NCBI RefSeq assembly: GCF_000224065.1
Contig: NZ_AFWT01000009.1
Coordinates: 62,001 to 126,000, forward strand
Reading direction: 5' to 3'
Source of the DNA: Thiorhodococcus drewsii AZ1
Lineage (GTDB): Bacteria > Pseudomonadota > Gammaproteobacteria > Chromatiales > Chromatiaceae
Length of the DNA: 64,000 nucleotides
Both the position numbers and the translations under genes were made by a program. Below, in pieces: positions 43,780-52,114 of the stretch (position 1 is its first letter; every line of letters begins with the position of its first letter). The notes beneath the pieces are model-generated. The model saw nothing but the letters and a program-made list of their open reading frames with translations. It had not been told where the DNA came from and searched no databases.

Positions 43780-45641
43780 GCCAGACTCGCAAGCCAGGCG
43801 CGCCTGGCCTGCTCGACCGACTCGGCGGGCTGATCGAGCCAGAGGAGCTCACAGGTATCGGAGGCGGCGGGCTGCAGATCGGCTCGTAGCACCAGAAGCT
43901 CGTCACGCCGGAACAGATGCAGCGTGACACCCGCGTCTTGGGTCGCCGCACGCTCTAGAAGTCGCCCCAGATTCTCGGCGCTCGCTCGCAAGCCGTCCAC
44001 GGCGATCAGGGTGTCGCCAGGCGCCAAGCCAGCGCGCTCACCGGCCCCGCCGGTCAGGACGCTCTGAACGACCGCCTCGGAGACACCTGGACGCAAACGG
44101 ATGGAGAGACCATTGCCTGGCGCAATCGGGTCGAAGGATTCGACCAGGCCACCCAGATCCTTGTCGCCACGCGAGGGGCGCAAACGCATTCCGATACCGA
44201 CGGTTTCGAGCAGCGGAACCAGGTCCAGATCCTGGGTCGAATCGAGGGCGAGCGCGAAGAACTCGCTCAGATCCAAGCCGGACACCGATTGGGCGATCGC
44301 CTCCACGCCGCGCTCGGGAACGCCGATCCCAGGTTCGCCATGCGCGCGCCAGAGGGCACGCATGACATCGTCGAGCGAAACGGCACCCTGGGTGCACTCA
44401 CGCAGGGTCAGATCGAGCGCCAAGGCGACGAGGGCCCCCTTGGCGTAGTAACTGACGATGGCATTGGGGGCGTTCTCGTCCTGCTTGTAGAACTTGGTCC
44501 AGGCATCGAAGCTCGAATCGGCCAAGGTCTGCACCCCTCGTCCGGGGCCGCGCATGACCCGAGTAATGGTCGTCGCCAACATGCCGAGATAGGTCTTGGG
44601 ATCGATGCAGCCGCAGCGGACAAGGGCCAGCTCATCATAGTAAGAGGTGATGCCCTCGAACGCCCAGAGCAAACGGGTATGTACCTCACGATCGAGCCCG
44701 CCTTCCATCAAAGCGGCGGGACGGATGCGCTTGACCATCCAGAGATGGAAGTATTCGTGACTACAGAGCCCGAGGAATCGGCCATAGCCAGCGGACACCC
44801 CTTCGTCCATCGAACCGGCAAGATCGTCCCTCGCACACATGAGGCTGGTCGAGTAACGGTGCTCAAGACCACCATACCCATCACCGACCACCGTCAACAG
44901 GAACAGATAGCGATCGATCGGCAGCACACCGAAGAGTGCCGCGTGCTGAGCACAGATACGCTCCAGATCCTTGATCAGACGGGACTCGCTCACCCAATGA
45001 CGCCCTGTGATCGCCATGCCATGACGAATTCCGCCGACTTCGAAGGAGAAGGATCTGAATCGCCCCATCTCGACCGGGTGATCGATCAGGTCGTCATAGC
45101 CCTCGGCCGCATAGAGCCCGAATCCATTCGCGTCCGCATTCAGAAGACGCAGACTCGTCGCCACCCGCCAATCCCCCGACCGATCAGAAGGAGGCGGAAG
45201 CAGCTCGATTTGACAGGGAAGATGATCGAGGCCCTCGGCGCGCAACAACAACGCGGGGCCGTTGAAATAGGCGTGGGTCGCATCGAGATGAGCACCGCGC
45301 ACGGAGAGATCCCATGCGAAGACTTGATACGACAGGATGAGCGGTTTCCCGAACGTCTCGCAGAGCCAAGTCTGCTTGTCTGTTTTGTGTATAGGAAGCG
45401 CCGCGCCCGTTTCATCGACGGCGTCCAATTTCAACAGATTTCGGGCGAAATCACGCACCATATAGCTGCCTGGAATCCAGGCGGGCATGGATAGGCGCAA
45501 CGAACCGAGCGGCGGATCCTGTATCCGCATCTCGATGCGGAACAGATGGGCATGAGGATTTTCAGGCCGAACCCGGTAGCTAACCGAAAAATAACCGGGA
45601 ACCTGTTCTGAAGGGGCGTTTTCTGAATGGATATCGAGCAT
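43776..45641 (-). CDS. M61 family peptidase with PDZ domain
   Basis: A 621-residue protein related to glycyl aminopeptidase. The zinc-binding HEYFH is at residues 295-299, preceded by GGLEH and followed by the EGITSYYDEL region that supplies the third ligand. A PDZ domain occupies about 500-590 (RAGLAPGDTLIAVDGLRA). No signal peptide is evident, so it is probably cytoplasmic. I start it at ATG 45641; the longer ORF adds 24 hydrophobic residues with no ribosome site, which could alternatively be an anchor. It is the head of an M61-birA-coaX run. Confidence 0.88.
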   Translation of the reverse strand: MLDIHSENAPSEQVPGYFSVSYRVRPENPHAHLFRIEMRIQDPPLGSLRLSMPAWIPGSYMVRDFARNLLKLDAVDETGAALPIHKTDKQTWLCETFGKPLILSYQVFAWDLSVRGAHLDATHAYFNGPALLLRAEGLDHLPCQIELLPPPSDRSGDWRVATSLRLLNADANGFGLYAAEGYDDLIDHPVEMGRFRSFSFEVGGIRHGMAITGRHWVSESRLIKDLERICAQHAALFGVLPIDRYLFLLTVVGDGYGGLEHRYSTSLMCARDDLAGSMDEGVSAGYGRFLGLCSHEYFHLWMVKRIRPAALMEGGLDREVHTRLLWAFEGITSYYDELALVRCGCIDPKTYLGMLATTITRVMRGPGRGVQTLADSSFDAWTKFYKQDENAPNAIVSYYAKGALVALALDLTLRECTQGAVSLDDVMRALWRAHGEPGIGVPERGVEAIAQSVSGLDLSEFFALALDSTQDLDLVPLLETVGIGMRLRPSRGDKDLGGLVESFDPIAPGNGLSIRLRPGVSEAVVQSVLTGGAGERAGLAPGDTLIAVDGLRASAENLGRLLERAATQDAGVTLHLFRRDELLVLRADLQPAASDTCELLWLDQPAESVEQARRAWLASLA

Positions 45642-45763
45642 GAGAAGGCATCGGATGATAACAACCAGCCGATAGACTACCAGGCTCGAACGAACAAAAT
45701 CGATCGGACACACAATGCCCGATCAAAGCCCCCGGATCAAACCATCCAGGGGCGATCAACAGT

Positions 45764-46039
45764 CTACCAGCGCGGTGCACGAGCCGGACGCGGGCTGCGC
45801 GGCTTCGCCTCGTTGACCTTCATGTTGCGCCCCTTGAGCGGAGTTTCATTCAGTCCCTTGATCGCGGCATCAGCCTCGGCGTTGTTAGACATCTCCACGA
45901 AGCCGAACCCCTTGGAATTACCGGTGAACTTATCGGTAATCAAGCTCGCGCTGGAGATCTCGCCATACGTCGAGAACGCCGCGCGCAGGTCTTCTTCGGT
46001 GACACTATAGGCCAAGTTGCCGACATAGATGTTCATCAT
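45764..46039 (-). CDS. RRM-domain RNA-binding protein
   Basis: A 91-residue single RRM with RNP2 as IYVGNL (residues about 4-9) and RNP1 as KGFGFVEM (about 43-50), plus a basic Arg/Pro tail (RSPRPARAPRW). Such small RRM proteins are common in cyanobacteria and many proteobacteria and often respond to cold. The gene stands alone with a long upstream gap. Either of two adjacent ATGs may be the start. Confidence 0.9.
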   Translation of the reverse strand: MMNIYVGNLAYSVTEEDLRAAFSTYGEISSASLITDKFTGNSKGFGFVEMSNNAEADAAIKGLNETPLKGRNMKVNEAKPRSPRPARAPRW

Positions 46040-46533
46040 TCAAATTCCATGGATCGCGCATTGAAGAAAAGTGAGAACGGTCGAAAAATCAATGCACAAC
46101 TGATTCGACGGTCTTTGCCTCCAACCATTGGAGACGAAGTGTGCTTAGGACTCAACCGTCCGATCCCGCATCACGATGCATTCGGGAAAAAACGGTACCT
46201 GAACAACTCGAAACCAGTTGCGGAGACAATGCAGCCTTTGAGGGACTGGAGATCCAGAAAAGGGCGTTCAGAGAGAGAGCCTGTATCTAGAGGAAAGATC
46301 TGACGCGACACTCCGAGCCGTCGCGATCTAGTTGAGCAGGAGTTTAAGTGCTCGTCAAACCAAAATCTAGTAGGGAAAAATACGTGACTGAGCGGAGCAA
46401 CGGCCGGACCTGCCAAGATCGGATCTTGCCGTCTGACGATCGAAACCCCGCTCCAATCCATACCGCATCCATCACGCACGCCTAGCGGAAACCGAATAGG
46501 CGACACGGATGCGCAGGCCAGGACAGCCTGTCC
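46040..46533. other. Non-coding stretch between the RRM and H-NS genes
   Basis: Nothing recognisable as a gene in 494 bases, and base composition is lower in G+C than its surroundings. It has three short palindromes: 46119-46133 (6-bp arms, 3-base loop), 46414-46428 (7-bp arms around one base) and 46520-46534 (6-bp arms, overlapping the H-NS stop). The space presumably holds the RRM promoter and leader; the last palindrome may end H-NS transcription. Confidence 0.45.
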
Positions 46534-46926
46534 TTAGATCTCGCGCAAAGAGTTCGCCTTGAACGCCTCACGGTCCTCTTTCGAAGACGGATCGTATCCC
46601 TGCTCCTGCATCTTCTTTTTCATCCAGCCTGGCAGAACACCGCGAACATAGACGTTCTCGGAGTTATCCGGATCCACATAACGCTTATACTGGCGATCAC
46701 CAGACAGCTTGCGGCCAGCACCACGCCGCCGCTTAGGGGCGACGAGCGGAATGATCTCGTCGTAATCGTATCCGTTACTCTCGATCAGATCCCTGACCTG
46801 CTGAACGATATCATCCTTACCTTCCTCTCGACGCGTTTCCAGAAGACGCTTCAACTCAGTCTTTTTGGATTCGGCCTCGTCCAGCTGACGCTGGATCTCT
46901 TCGACGCTAAGATTAGCGTACTCCAC
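46534..46926 (-). CDS. H-NS family nucleoid-associated protein
   Basis: A 130-residue DNA-binding protein with an N-terminal coiled-coil dimerisation helix (about 5-45, EEIQRQLDEAESKKTELKRLL), a basic linker (APKRRRGAGRKL) and the C-terminal H-NS domain with YVDPDNSENVYVRGVLPGWMKKKM. I choose GTG 46926 because GGAGG stands 8 bases before it; ATG 46953 would put that ribosome site inside the gene. It probably silences A+T-rich DNA. The promoter and a 10-bp inverted repeat lie directly upstream. Confidence 0.87.
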   Translation of the reverse strand: MEYANLSVEEIQRQLDEAESKKTELKRLLETRREEGKDDIVQQVRDLIESNGYDYDEIIPLVAPKRRRGAGRKLSGDRQYKRYVDPDNSENVYVRGVLPGWMKKKMQEQGYDPSSKEDREAFKANSLREI

Positions 46927-46961
46927 GTGCGATACCTCCAATAGGTGGGACATAGACGGTC

Positions 46962-46995
46962 ATTCAGAAGCACGATATCAATCGCGCTTCTGAAT
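46962..46995. promoter_or_regulatory. 10-bp inverted repeat over the predicted H-NS transcription start
   Basis: Arms ATTCAGAAGC (46962-46971) and GCTTCTGAAT (46986-46995) are perfect complements 14 bases apart. The right arm abuts the -10 element, so the repeat covers +1. It could be an operator or, if transcribed, a 5' hairpin. Confidence 0.5.
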
Positions 46996-47023
46996 AATGT
47001 ATGCAATAACTATTAAATGTCAA
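46996..47023 (-). promoter_or_regulatory. Sigma-70 promoter of the H-NS gene
   Basis: On the minus strand, a perfect TTGACA (47018-47023) is followed after 16 bases by TACATT (46996-47001). The spacer is A+T-rich. The start of transcription would be near 46989. Confidence 0.55.
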
Positions 47024-47268
47024 GAAAACATCGCTTCATTTCGTGACGCATGACGAGAAATCACGCAAAACGCCAAGAAAAGGACAACACGAAAGGACGA
47101 CGCGAGACATAACAACGAAGACGATTATCAAGAATCGCAATGAACCGAGAAGCCAATAGGCAGACATATAAATTTCCATTGGCGCCTGAACCAAACCGGG
47201 CTTACCCCCTCGAAAACGGGATAAGGATAAAAAGGGCCACAGAGCTATTCGACCCTGAATCAGAACGC

Positions 47269-48318
47269 TTAACCGGAGAGATCGCCCTCAACTTCGGCGC
47301 GAGTCAGAAACATCGCATCTCCATAGCTGAAGAAACGATATCCCTCAGCAATGGCATGGCGATAGGCGTTCATGATGGAGGCATAACCAGAGAACGCCGC
47401 CACGAGCATCAACAAAGTGGATTCGGGCAAATGGAAATTGGTCACCATTGCGTCGACGACGCGGAAACGATAACCGGGCCGAATAAAGAGACGACTCTCG
47501 CCCCTGAAGGGCACCAGTGAACCACCCGCTGCAGCCGTTTCGAGACTCCGAACGCAGGTGGTACCAACCGCAATGACGCGCCCACCTCGTGAGCGCGTCC
47601 GCTCGACCTGCGCGCAAACCGCCTCGGACACCTCCAGCCATTCGGCATGCATCTGGTGCTGATCGAGATCATCGGTCCGCACCGGCTGAAAGGTTCCAGC
47701 ACCGACATGGAGCGTCACCTCGGCCCGTTCGATTCCCATGTCCGCCAGACGCGCCAGCATCGCCTCATCGAAATGCAGGCCTGCCGTCGGCGCCGCGACC
47801 GCACCCTCGTGGCGCGCAAACAGGGTCTGATAGCGCGCATCGTCGGTCGTGTCGTCCGGGCGCTGGATATAGGGCGGCAGAGGAAGATGCCCGTAGGCAT
47901 CCATCAGCTCCGCATACCCAAGATCGCACGCACGCAGTCGAAACAAGGCGCCCTCTCGCCCCAACACCTGCAAGCAGGCACCCTCGGCCAGACGAATACG
48001 ACTGCCTTCGCGCGGGGACTTGCTGGCGCGAACATGGGCGAGCGCTTCGTCGGGCGCGATCAGACGCTCGATGAGCACCTCGACACGACCGCCGCTCTCC
48101 TTGTGCCCAAACAAACGCGCGCGCATCACCCGCGTGTTGTTGAACACCAGCAGATCGTTGGGACGCAACAGTTGGGGCAGATCCCTGAACAAGCGATCAC
48201 AAGGCAGCATGGGCGCGCCCTCCAGCGTCAGAAGACGCGCTCCGGCACGCTCGGCCGGCGGTCGCTGCGCGATCAATTCGGGAGGGAGGTCGTAATGGAA
48301 ATCGGATCGCCGCATCAT
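47269..48318 (-). CDS. queA: S-adenosylmethionine:tRNA ribosyltransferase-isomerase
   Basis: A 349-residue enzyme that makes epoxyqueuosine in tRNA. The N-terminal SDFHYDLPPELIAQRP, FNNTRVMRARLFGHK, APTAGLHFDEAML and the C-terminal NFHLPESTLLMLV are all QueA signatures. Two adjacent ATGs (48318, 48315) are possible starts. The usual partner tgt does not follow it here. Confidence 0.95.
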   Translation of the reverse strand: MMRRSDFHYDLPPELIAQRPPAERAGARLLTLEGAPMLPCDRLFRDLPQLLRPNDLLVFNNTRVMRARLFGHKESGGRVEVLIERLIAPDEALAHVRASKSPREGSRIRLAEGACLQVLGREGALFRLRACDLGYAELMDAYGHLPLPPYIQRPDDTTDDARYQTLFARHEGAVAAPTAGLHFDEAMLARLADMGIERAEVTLHVGAGTFQPVRTDDLDQHQMHAEWLEVSEAVCAQVERTRSRGGRVIAVGTTCVRSLETAAAGGSLVPFRGESRLFIRPGYRFRVVDAMVTNFHLPESTLLMLVAAFSGYASIMNAYRHAIAEGYRFFSYGDAMFLTRAEVEGDLSG

Positions 48319-48504
48319 TCTTCGCTGGAGTCAGCCAGCCACTCTGTAGAAACACTCCGCCAAAACCCTCTTTAAGGGATTTGGCGAAACGCTCGATTCA
48401 ATTGGTAAAGGTATCCAGCGTCATCACGCATTGAGTTGAGGCCCGATTCAGGGAGACAATCCGCGCCTCACTTGAACAATAGGTCCCGACACAGGTTCTG
48501 GAAC

Positions 48505-49713
48505 ATGATGAAACTCGGCATCGACCGTCTGCTGGAAAATCCGGAACTACGCAAACCGCTCTGGGGCCGCCGTATCGCACTGCTCGGTCATCCGGGCTCG
48601 GTCACATCAGAGGGCCATCACAGCCTGGACGCCCTCATGGCCTTGAACGAGCTCAACATCGTCGCCGCCTTCGGCCCCCAGCACGGCATGAGGGGCGACA
48701 AGCAGGACAACATGGTCGAGACACCCAACACGCTCGACCCTCGCTACGGCATCCCCGTCTACAGCCTCTACGGCGAGGTACGCCGCCCCACCCAGGAGAT
48801 GCTCGACAGCTTCGACGTGCTGCTGGTCGACCTGCAGGACATCGGAACGCGGATCTATACCTATGTGACCACCCTGAGCTATCTCATCGACGCCTGTAGC
48901 GCGAACGACAAGGGTCTCTGGATACTGGATCGCCCCAATCCGGCCGGCCGCCCGATCGAAGGCAGTCTGCTGGAACCGGGCTGGGAGAGCTTCGTCGGCG
49001 CGGGACCACTCGTCATGCGCCATGGCCTCACCTTCGGCGAACTGGCCAAATGGTTCGTCGCCGATCGCAGGCAGCCGTTGGATCTCCATCTGGTCGCCAT
49101 GGAAGGCTACTCACCCTCCGAGGCTCCAGGATACGGCTGGCCGCTTGCCGAACTGGCCTGGGTCAACCCCAGCCCCAACGCGTCGAGCCTCAACATGGCC
49201 CGCTGTTTCCCGGGCACGGTGCTCCTCGAAGGGACCACGCTCTCCGAGGGCCGAGGCACCACAACCCCACTCGAAGTGGTCGGCGCACCGGACGTCGATT
49301 TCGAGCAGGTGCTGCGGCGCATGCGACACGAATGGCCGTCCTGGACCGAAGGCGCCTTGATCCGTCCTTGTTGGTTCGAGCCGACCTTTCACAAGCACGT
49401 CGGACAACACTGCTCGGGCCTGCAGATCCACACCGACTACGCGGGCTATCGGCACGAGAGATTCAAGCCATACCGGCTGATGGCGCTCCTGCTCAAAAGC
49501 CTACGCCTCGAGTATCCCGACTACCCGATCTGGCGAAACTTCCATTATGAGTACGAGACGGAACGTCTCGCGATCGACCTGCTGTCTGGAGGCACCTTCC
49601 TGCGCGAATGGGTCGACGACCCCGCAGGGCAACCTGGAGACCTCGAACGGCGCCTGACGGCAGACGAGGAACGCTGGGCGAAGACCACCGCACCAATCAA
49701 GATCTACGCCTAA
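48505..49713 (+). CDS. DUF1343 protein, possible exo-beta-N-acetylmuramidase (NamZ-like)
   Basis: A 402-residue DUF1343 protein: GIDRLLENPELRKPLWGRRIALLGHPGSV at the N-terminus, FGPQHGMRGDKQDNM, DLQDIGTRIYTYVTTL, LDRPNPAGR and the C-terminal domain with FKPYRLMALLLKSL. NamZ from Tannerella, a member, splits terminal MurNAc from peptidoglycan fragments, so cell-wall recycling is a plausible role. There is no signal peptide when started at ATG 48505, unlike secreted homologues. It stands alone between queA and the two-component genes. Confidence 0.82.
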   Translation: MMKLGIDRLLENPELRKPLWGRRIALLGHPGSVTSEGHHSLDALMALNELNIVAAFGPQHGMRGDKQDNMVETPNTLDPRYGIPVYSLYGEVRRPTQEMLDSFDVLLVDLQDIGTRIYTYVTTLSYLIDACSANDKGLWILDRPNPAGRPIEGSLLEPGWESFVGAGPLVMRHGLTFGELAKWFVADRRQPLDLHLVAMEGYSPSEAPGYGWPLAELAWVNPSPNASSLNMARCFPGTVLLEGTTLSEGRGTTTPLEVVGAPDVDFEQVLRRMRHEWPSWTEGALIRPCWFEPTFHKHVGQHCSGLQIHTDYAGYRHERFKPYRLMALLLKSLRLEYPDYPIWRNFHYEYETERLAIDLLSGGTFLREWVDDPAGQPGDLERRLTADEERWAKTTAPIKIYA

Positions 49714-49870
49714 GAGAATCCAACGCTCTGATCGAATTTGATTCCAAACCATCCATTGGAAATCGACCAAGCCGGTTAAAATACCTTATTCGAGACTAAA
49801 GCGCACGCCCCGCGTTCATTTTCTGTTTCGGCGCTCTAATATACGTGTACCAGCGAACGGCGGCCCACGC

Positions 49871-51307
49871 TCATCCAATCTTTAGCAGTGATCGCTCGAA
49901 GCGCAGAAGCACACGTAGACCTGGCCCATTGTCTTCCAACTCGATGGTCGCGTGATGAATCTGGACGATGGCACGCACCAGACTCAGCCCCAGCCCGCTG
50001 CCAGGCGTCGAGCGGCTGTCGTCGATGCGAAAGAAGCGGCGAAAGACCTGTTCGCGCAATGCGCTAGGAATACCCGGCCCATTATCCGAGACCAGCACCT
50101 GTATTTCGTCGGCCGTCTCGACGACCTCAAGGCTCACCCGACCTCCGGTCGGGGTGTACTTGATCGCGTTGTCGACCAGATTGGCGAATGCCTGAAACAT
50201 CAGATCGCGATCCCCGAGCACATGTGCCGGCCCGGTCTGAGTCAGGATTAGAGACTGATCCCGCTCGGCCGCGACCGGCTCATAGAGTTCAACCACATCC
50301 TCGATCAGCGGCACCAGATCCAATGTCGCGAATGCGGAGCGACGACTACCGGATTCGATCCGCGCAATCCGCAACAGCGCATTGAAGGTCGTCAGCATCT
50401 CCTCTGCGTCCGAAATGGTCTCATCCGCCAATGCGCGAGCGGATCCGGCCCCCGGTAATTCGGCGCTGAGCAATTCGAGCTTGTTGCGCAGCCGCGTCAG
50501 CGGAGTACGCAGGTCGTGCGCGATATTGTCCGAGACCTGACGCACCCCGGCCATGAGCACCTCGATTCGCTCCAGCATTCGATTGAGCGAGGCCGCCAAC
50601 TGATCGAAGTCGTCGCCGCTCCCGCTCAACGGAATGCGCCGCGAGAGATCGCCTTCCATGATCTCGCGACTGGTCTGATTGATGGATTCGAGCCGCCTGA
50701 CCAAACTCGCGCTCATCAGCCAGCCACCCAGCAGGGCCAATCCGGCCGTGATGGCCAGACCCCAGCCAAGCGCTTCAAGGATCACCGATCGAATCGCCTC
50801 CAGGTCGCGCACATCGCGTCCCACCAGCAGCCGCAACCCACTGCGCAGTCGGAAGACCTGGGCGCGCGCCTCATGCTCCTCCGAATGATCGGGTCCGCGC
50901 TCGCGCAGATGAAAGCTGATCCAACCCTCGGTATCCGGTAACTCGACCGGCCAGCGGTCCAAATTGCCGACGATGCGGTGCAGGTCGCCGTCAACGAGCA
51001 GATAGACGCTGGAGCCCACCGGATCGCGCGCCACACGTTCGCCGATCACGGCGGTGAGCCCAGTCAGACCGCGTTGACGGTATTGCTCGGCGAGACCGCG
51101 GATCTCGGCCTGAATGGTGGCCTCGATCTGACGATCCATGTAGCCGGCAGTCGACCAATAGATGAATGCCAATAGGATGGCGACCGAGACGCCGAGCAGA
51201 AAGACGTAGAGCAGCGCCAGCCGAAAGGTGGAACTGCGCAGGATGCGAGGGGTGCGCGAGCGCAATTCGGCCCAGGCACCGATGATTGCGCGCGCGGGGG
51301 ACGTCAT
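49871..51307 (-). CDS. Sensor histidine kinase
   Basis: A 478-residue membrane kinase. It has TM1 at about 26-48, a periplasmic domain of about 105 residues, TM2 at about 160-180, HAMP (about 180-235), a HisKA domain with the phospho-accepting His in SDNIAHDLRTPLTRLRNKLELL, and HATPase_c with NLVDNAIKYT, DNGPGIP and GSGLGLSLV. ATG 51307 overlaps the response regulator stop by 4 bases. It belongs with the response regulator and htrA, so envelope stress or a divalent cation or antimicrobial-peptide signal is plausible. Confidence 0.93.
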   Translation of the reverse strand: MTSPARAIIGAWAELRSRTPRILRSSTFRLALLYVFLLGVSVAILLAFIYWSTAGYMDRQIEATIQAEIRGLAEQYRQRGLTGLTAVIGERVARDPVGSSVYLLVDGDLHRIVGNLDRWPVELPDTEGWISFHLRERGPDHSEEHEARAQVFRLRSGLRLLVGRDVRDLEAIRSVILEALGWGLAITAGLALLGGWLMSASLVRRLESINQTSREIMEGDLSRRIPLSGSGDDFDQLAASLNRMLERIEVLMAGVRQVSDNIAHDLRTPLTRLRNKLELLSAELPGAGSARALADETISDAEEMLTTFNALLRIARIESGSRRSAFATLDLVPLIEDVVELYEPVAAERDQSLILTQTGPAHVLGDRDLMFQAFANLVDNAIKYTPTGGRVSLEVVETADEIQVLVSDNGPGIPSALREQVFRRFFRIDDSRSTPGSGLGLSLVRAIVQIHHATIELEDNGPGLRVLLRFERSLLKIG

Positions 51308-51978
51308 TCGGCGCGCAGCATATAGCCGGCGCCGCGAACGGTATGCAGCAAGGGGGCGCCAAAGCCTTTGTCGATCTTGCCGCGCAAGCGGCTGATGTGC
51401 ACGTCGATGACGTTGGTCTGAGGATCGAAGTGATAGTCCCAAACCTGCTCCAACAGCATAGTTCGAGTCACGACGCGCCCCGCCTGCTGCATCAGGCATT
51501 CGAGCAGACGAAACTCGCGCGGCTGAAGCTGAATCGGCTGGCCGGCACGCTGAACCTCGCGCTTGAGTAGATCCATTTCCAGGTCGGCGACGCAAAGACG
51601 CGTCGCCGGGGCCTCGGTCGAGCCCCGCCGCAGCAACACCTCGACGCGGGCCTGGAGTTCGGAGAAGGCGAAAGGCTTGATCAGATAGTCGTCGCCGCCG
51701 GCACGCAAGCCCTCGACCCGGTCATCGACCTCGCCGAGGGCACTCAGGAACAGCACCGGCGTACGATTACCAGAGGCACGGAGGGTGCGCACGATGCCGA
51801 GCCCGTCGAGACCCGGCAGCATACGATCGAGGATGAGGATGTCATAGTCACCGCTGGCCGCCATCAGCAACCCTTCACGGCCATCGCCGGCCAGATCGAC
51901 CACAGCGCCGGACTCCACCAGCGCCTTGCGCAGATAGTCCGCCATCTGACGATCATCTTCGACCAATAGGATATGCAT
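51304..51978 (-). CDS. OmpR/PhoB-family response regulator
   Basis: A 224-residue regulator: receiver domain with the acidic pair VEDD, phospho-acceptor Asp in ILILDRMLPG, Lys in YLIKPFAF, and a winged-helix C-terminus with VWDYHFDPQTNVIDVHISRLRGKID, of the PmrA/QseB/CusR type. ATG 51978 has GGAGG upstream; the longer ORF would run through two hairpins. It is co-translated with the kinase and follows htrA on the same strand. Confidence 0.93.
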   Translation of the reverse strand: MHILLVEDDRQMADYLRKALVESGAVVDLAGDGREGLLMAASGDYDILILDRMLPGLDGLGIVRTLRASGNRTPVLFLSALGEVDDRVEGLRAGGDDYLIKPFAFSELQARVEVLLRRGSTEAPATRLCVADLEMDLLKREVQRAGQPIQLQPREFRLLECLMQQAGRVVTRTMLLEQVWDYHFDPQTNVIDVHISRLRGKIDKGFGAPLLHTVRGAGYMLRAE

Positions 51979-52014
51979 CGACTCTCGACCTCCAACCTCA
52001 ACCCACGAGAAAAT

Positions 52015-52073
52015 GTCGAAAAGGCCCGTACACGGGCCTTTTCGACTCGAAATCGGGACATCAGGATGTCCCG
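52015..52073. terminator. Two tandem hairpins between htrA and the response regulator gene
   Basis: The first hairpin pairs 52015-52028 with 52033-52046 (14 bp, TACA tetraloop) and carries an A-tract in one arm and a T-tract in the other, as in a bidirectional terminator. The second pairs 52054-52062 with 52065-52073 (9 bp, 2-base loop). They lie between the htrA stop and the regulator's start and may reduce read-through. Confidence 0.65.
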
Positions 52074-52114
52074 ACTCCTGCATCGCGGAAGCTATCGCTG
52101 TGCGCGACACGCGC

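Larger units (their letters stand above)
46927..47268. other. H-NS promoter region and queA 3' gap
   Basis: The 342-base gap is A+T-rich. It holds the H-NS gene promoter and inverted repeat near 46962-47023. From 47030 to the queA stop I see no gene or clear terminator. Confidence 0.5.
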
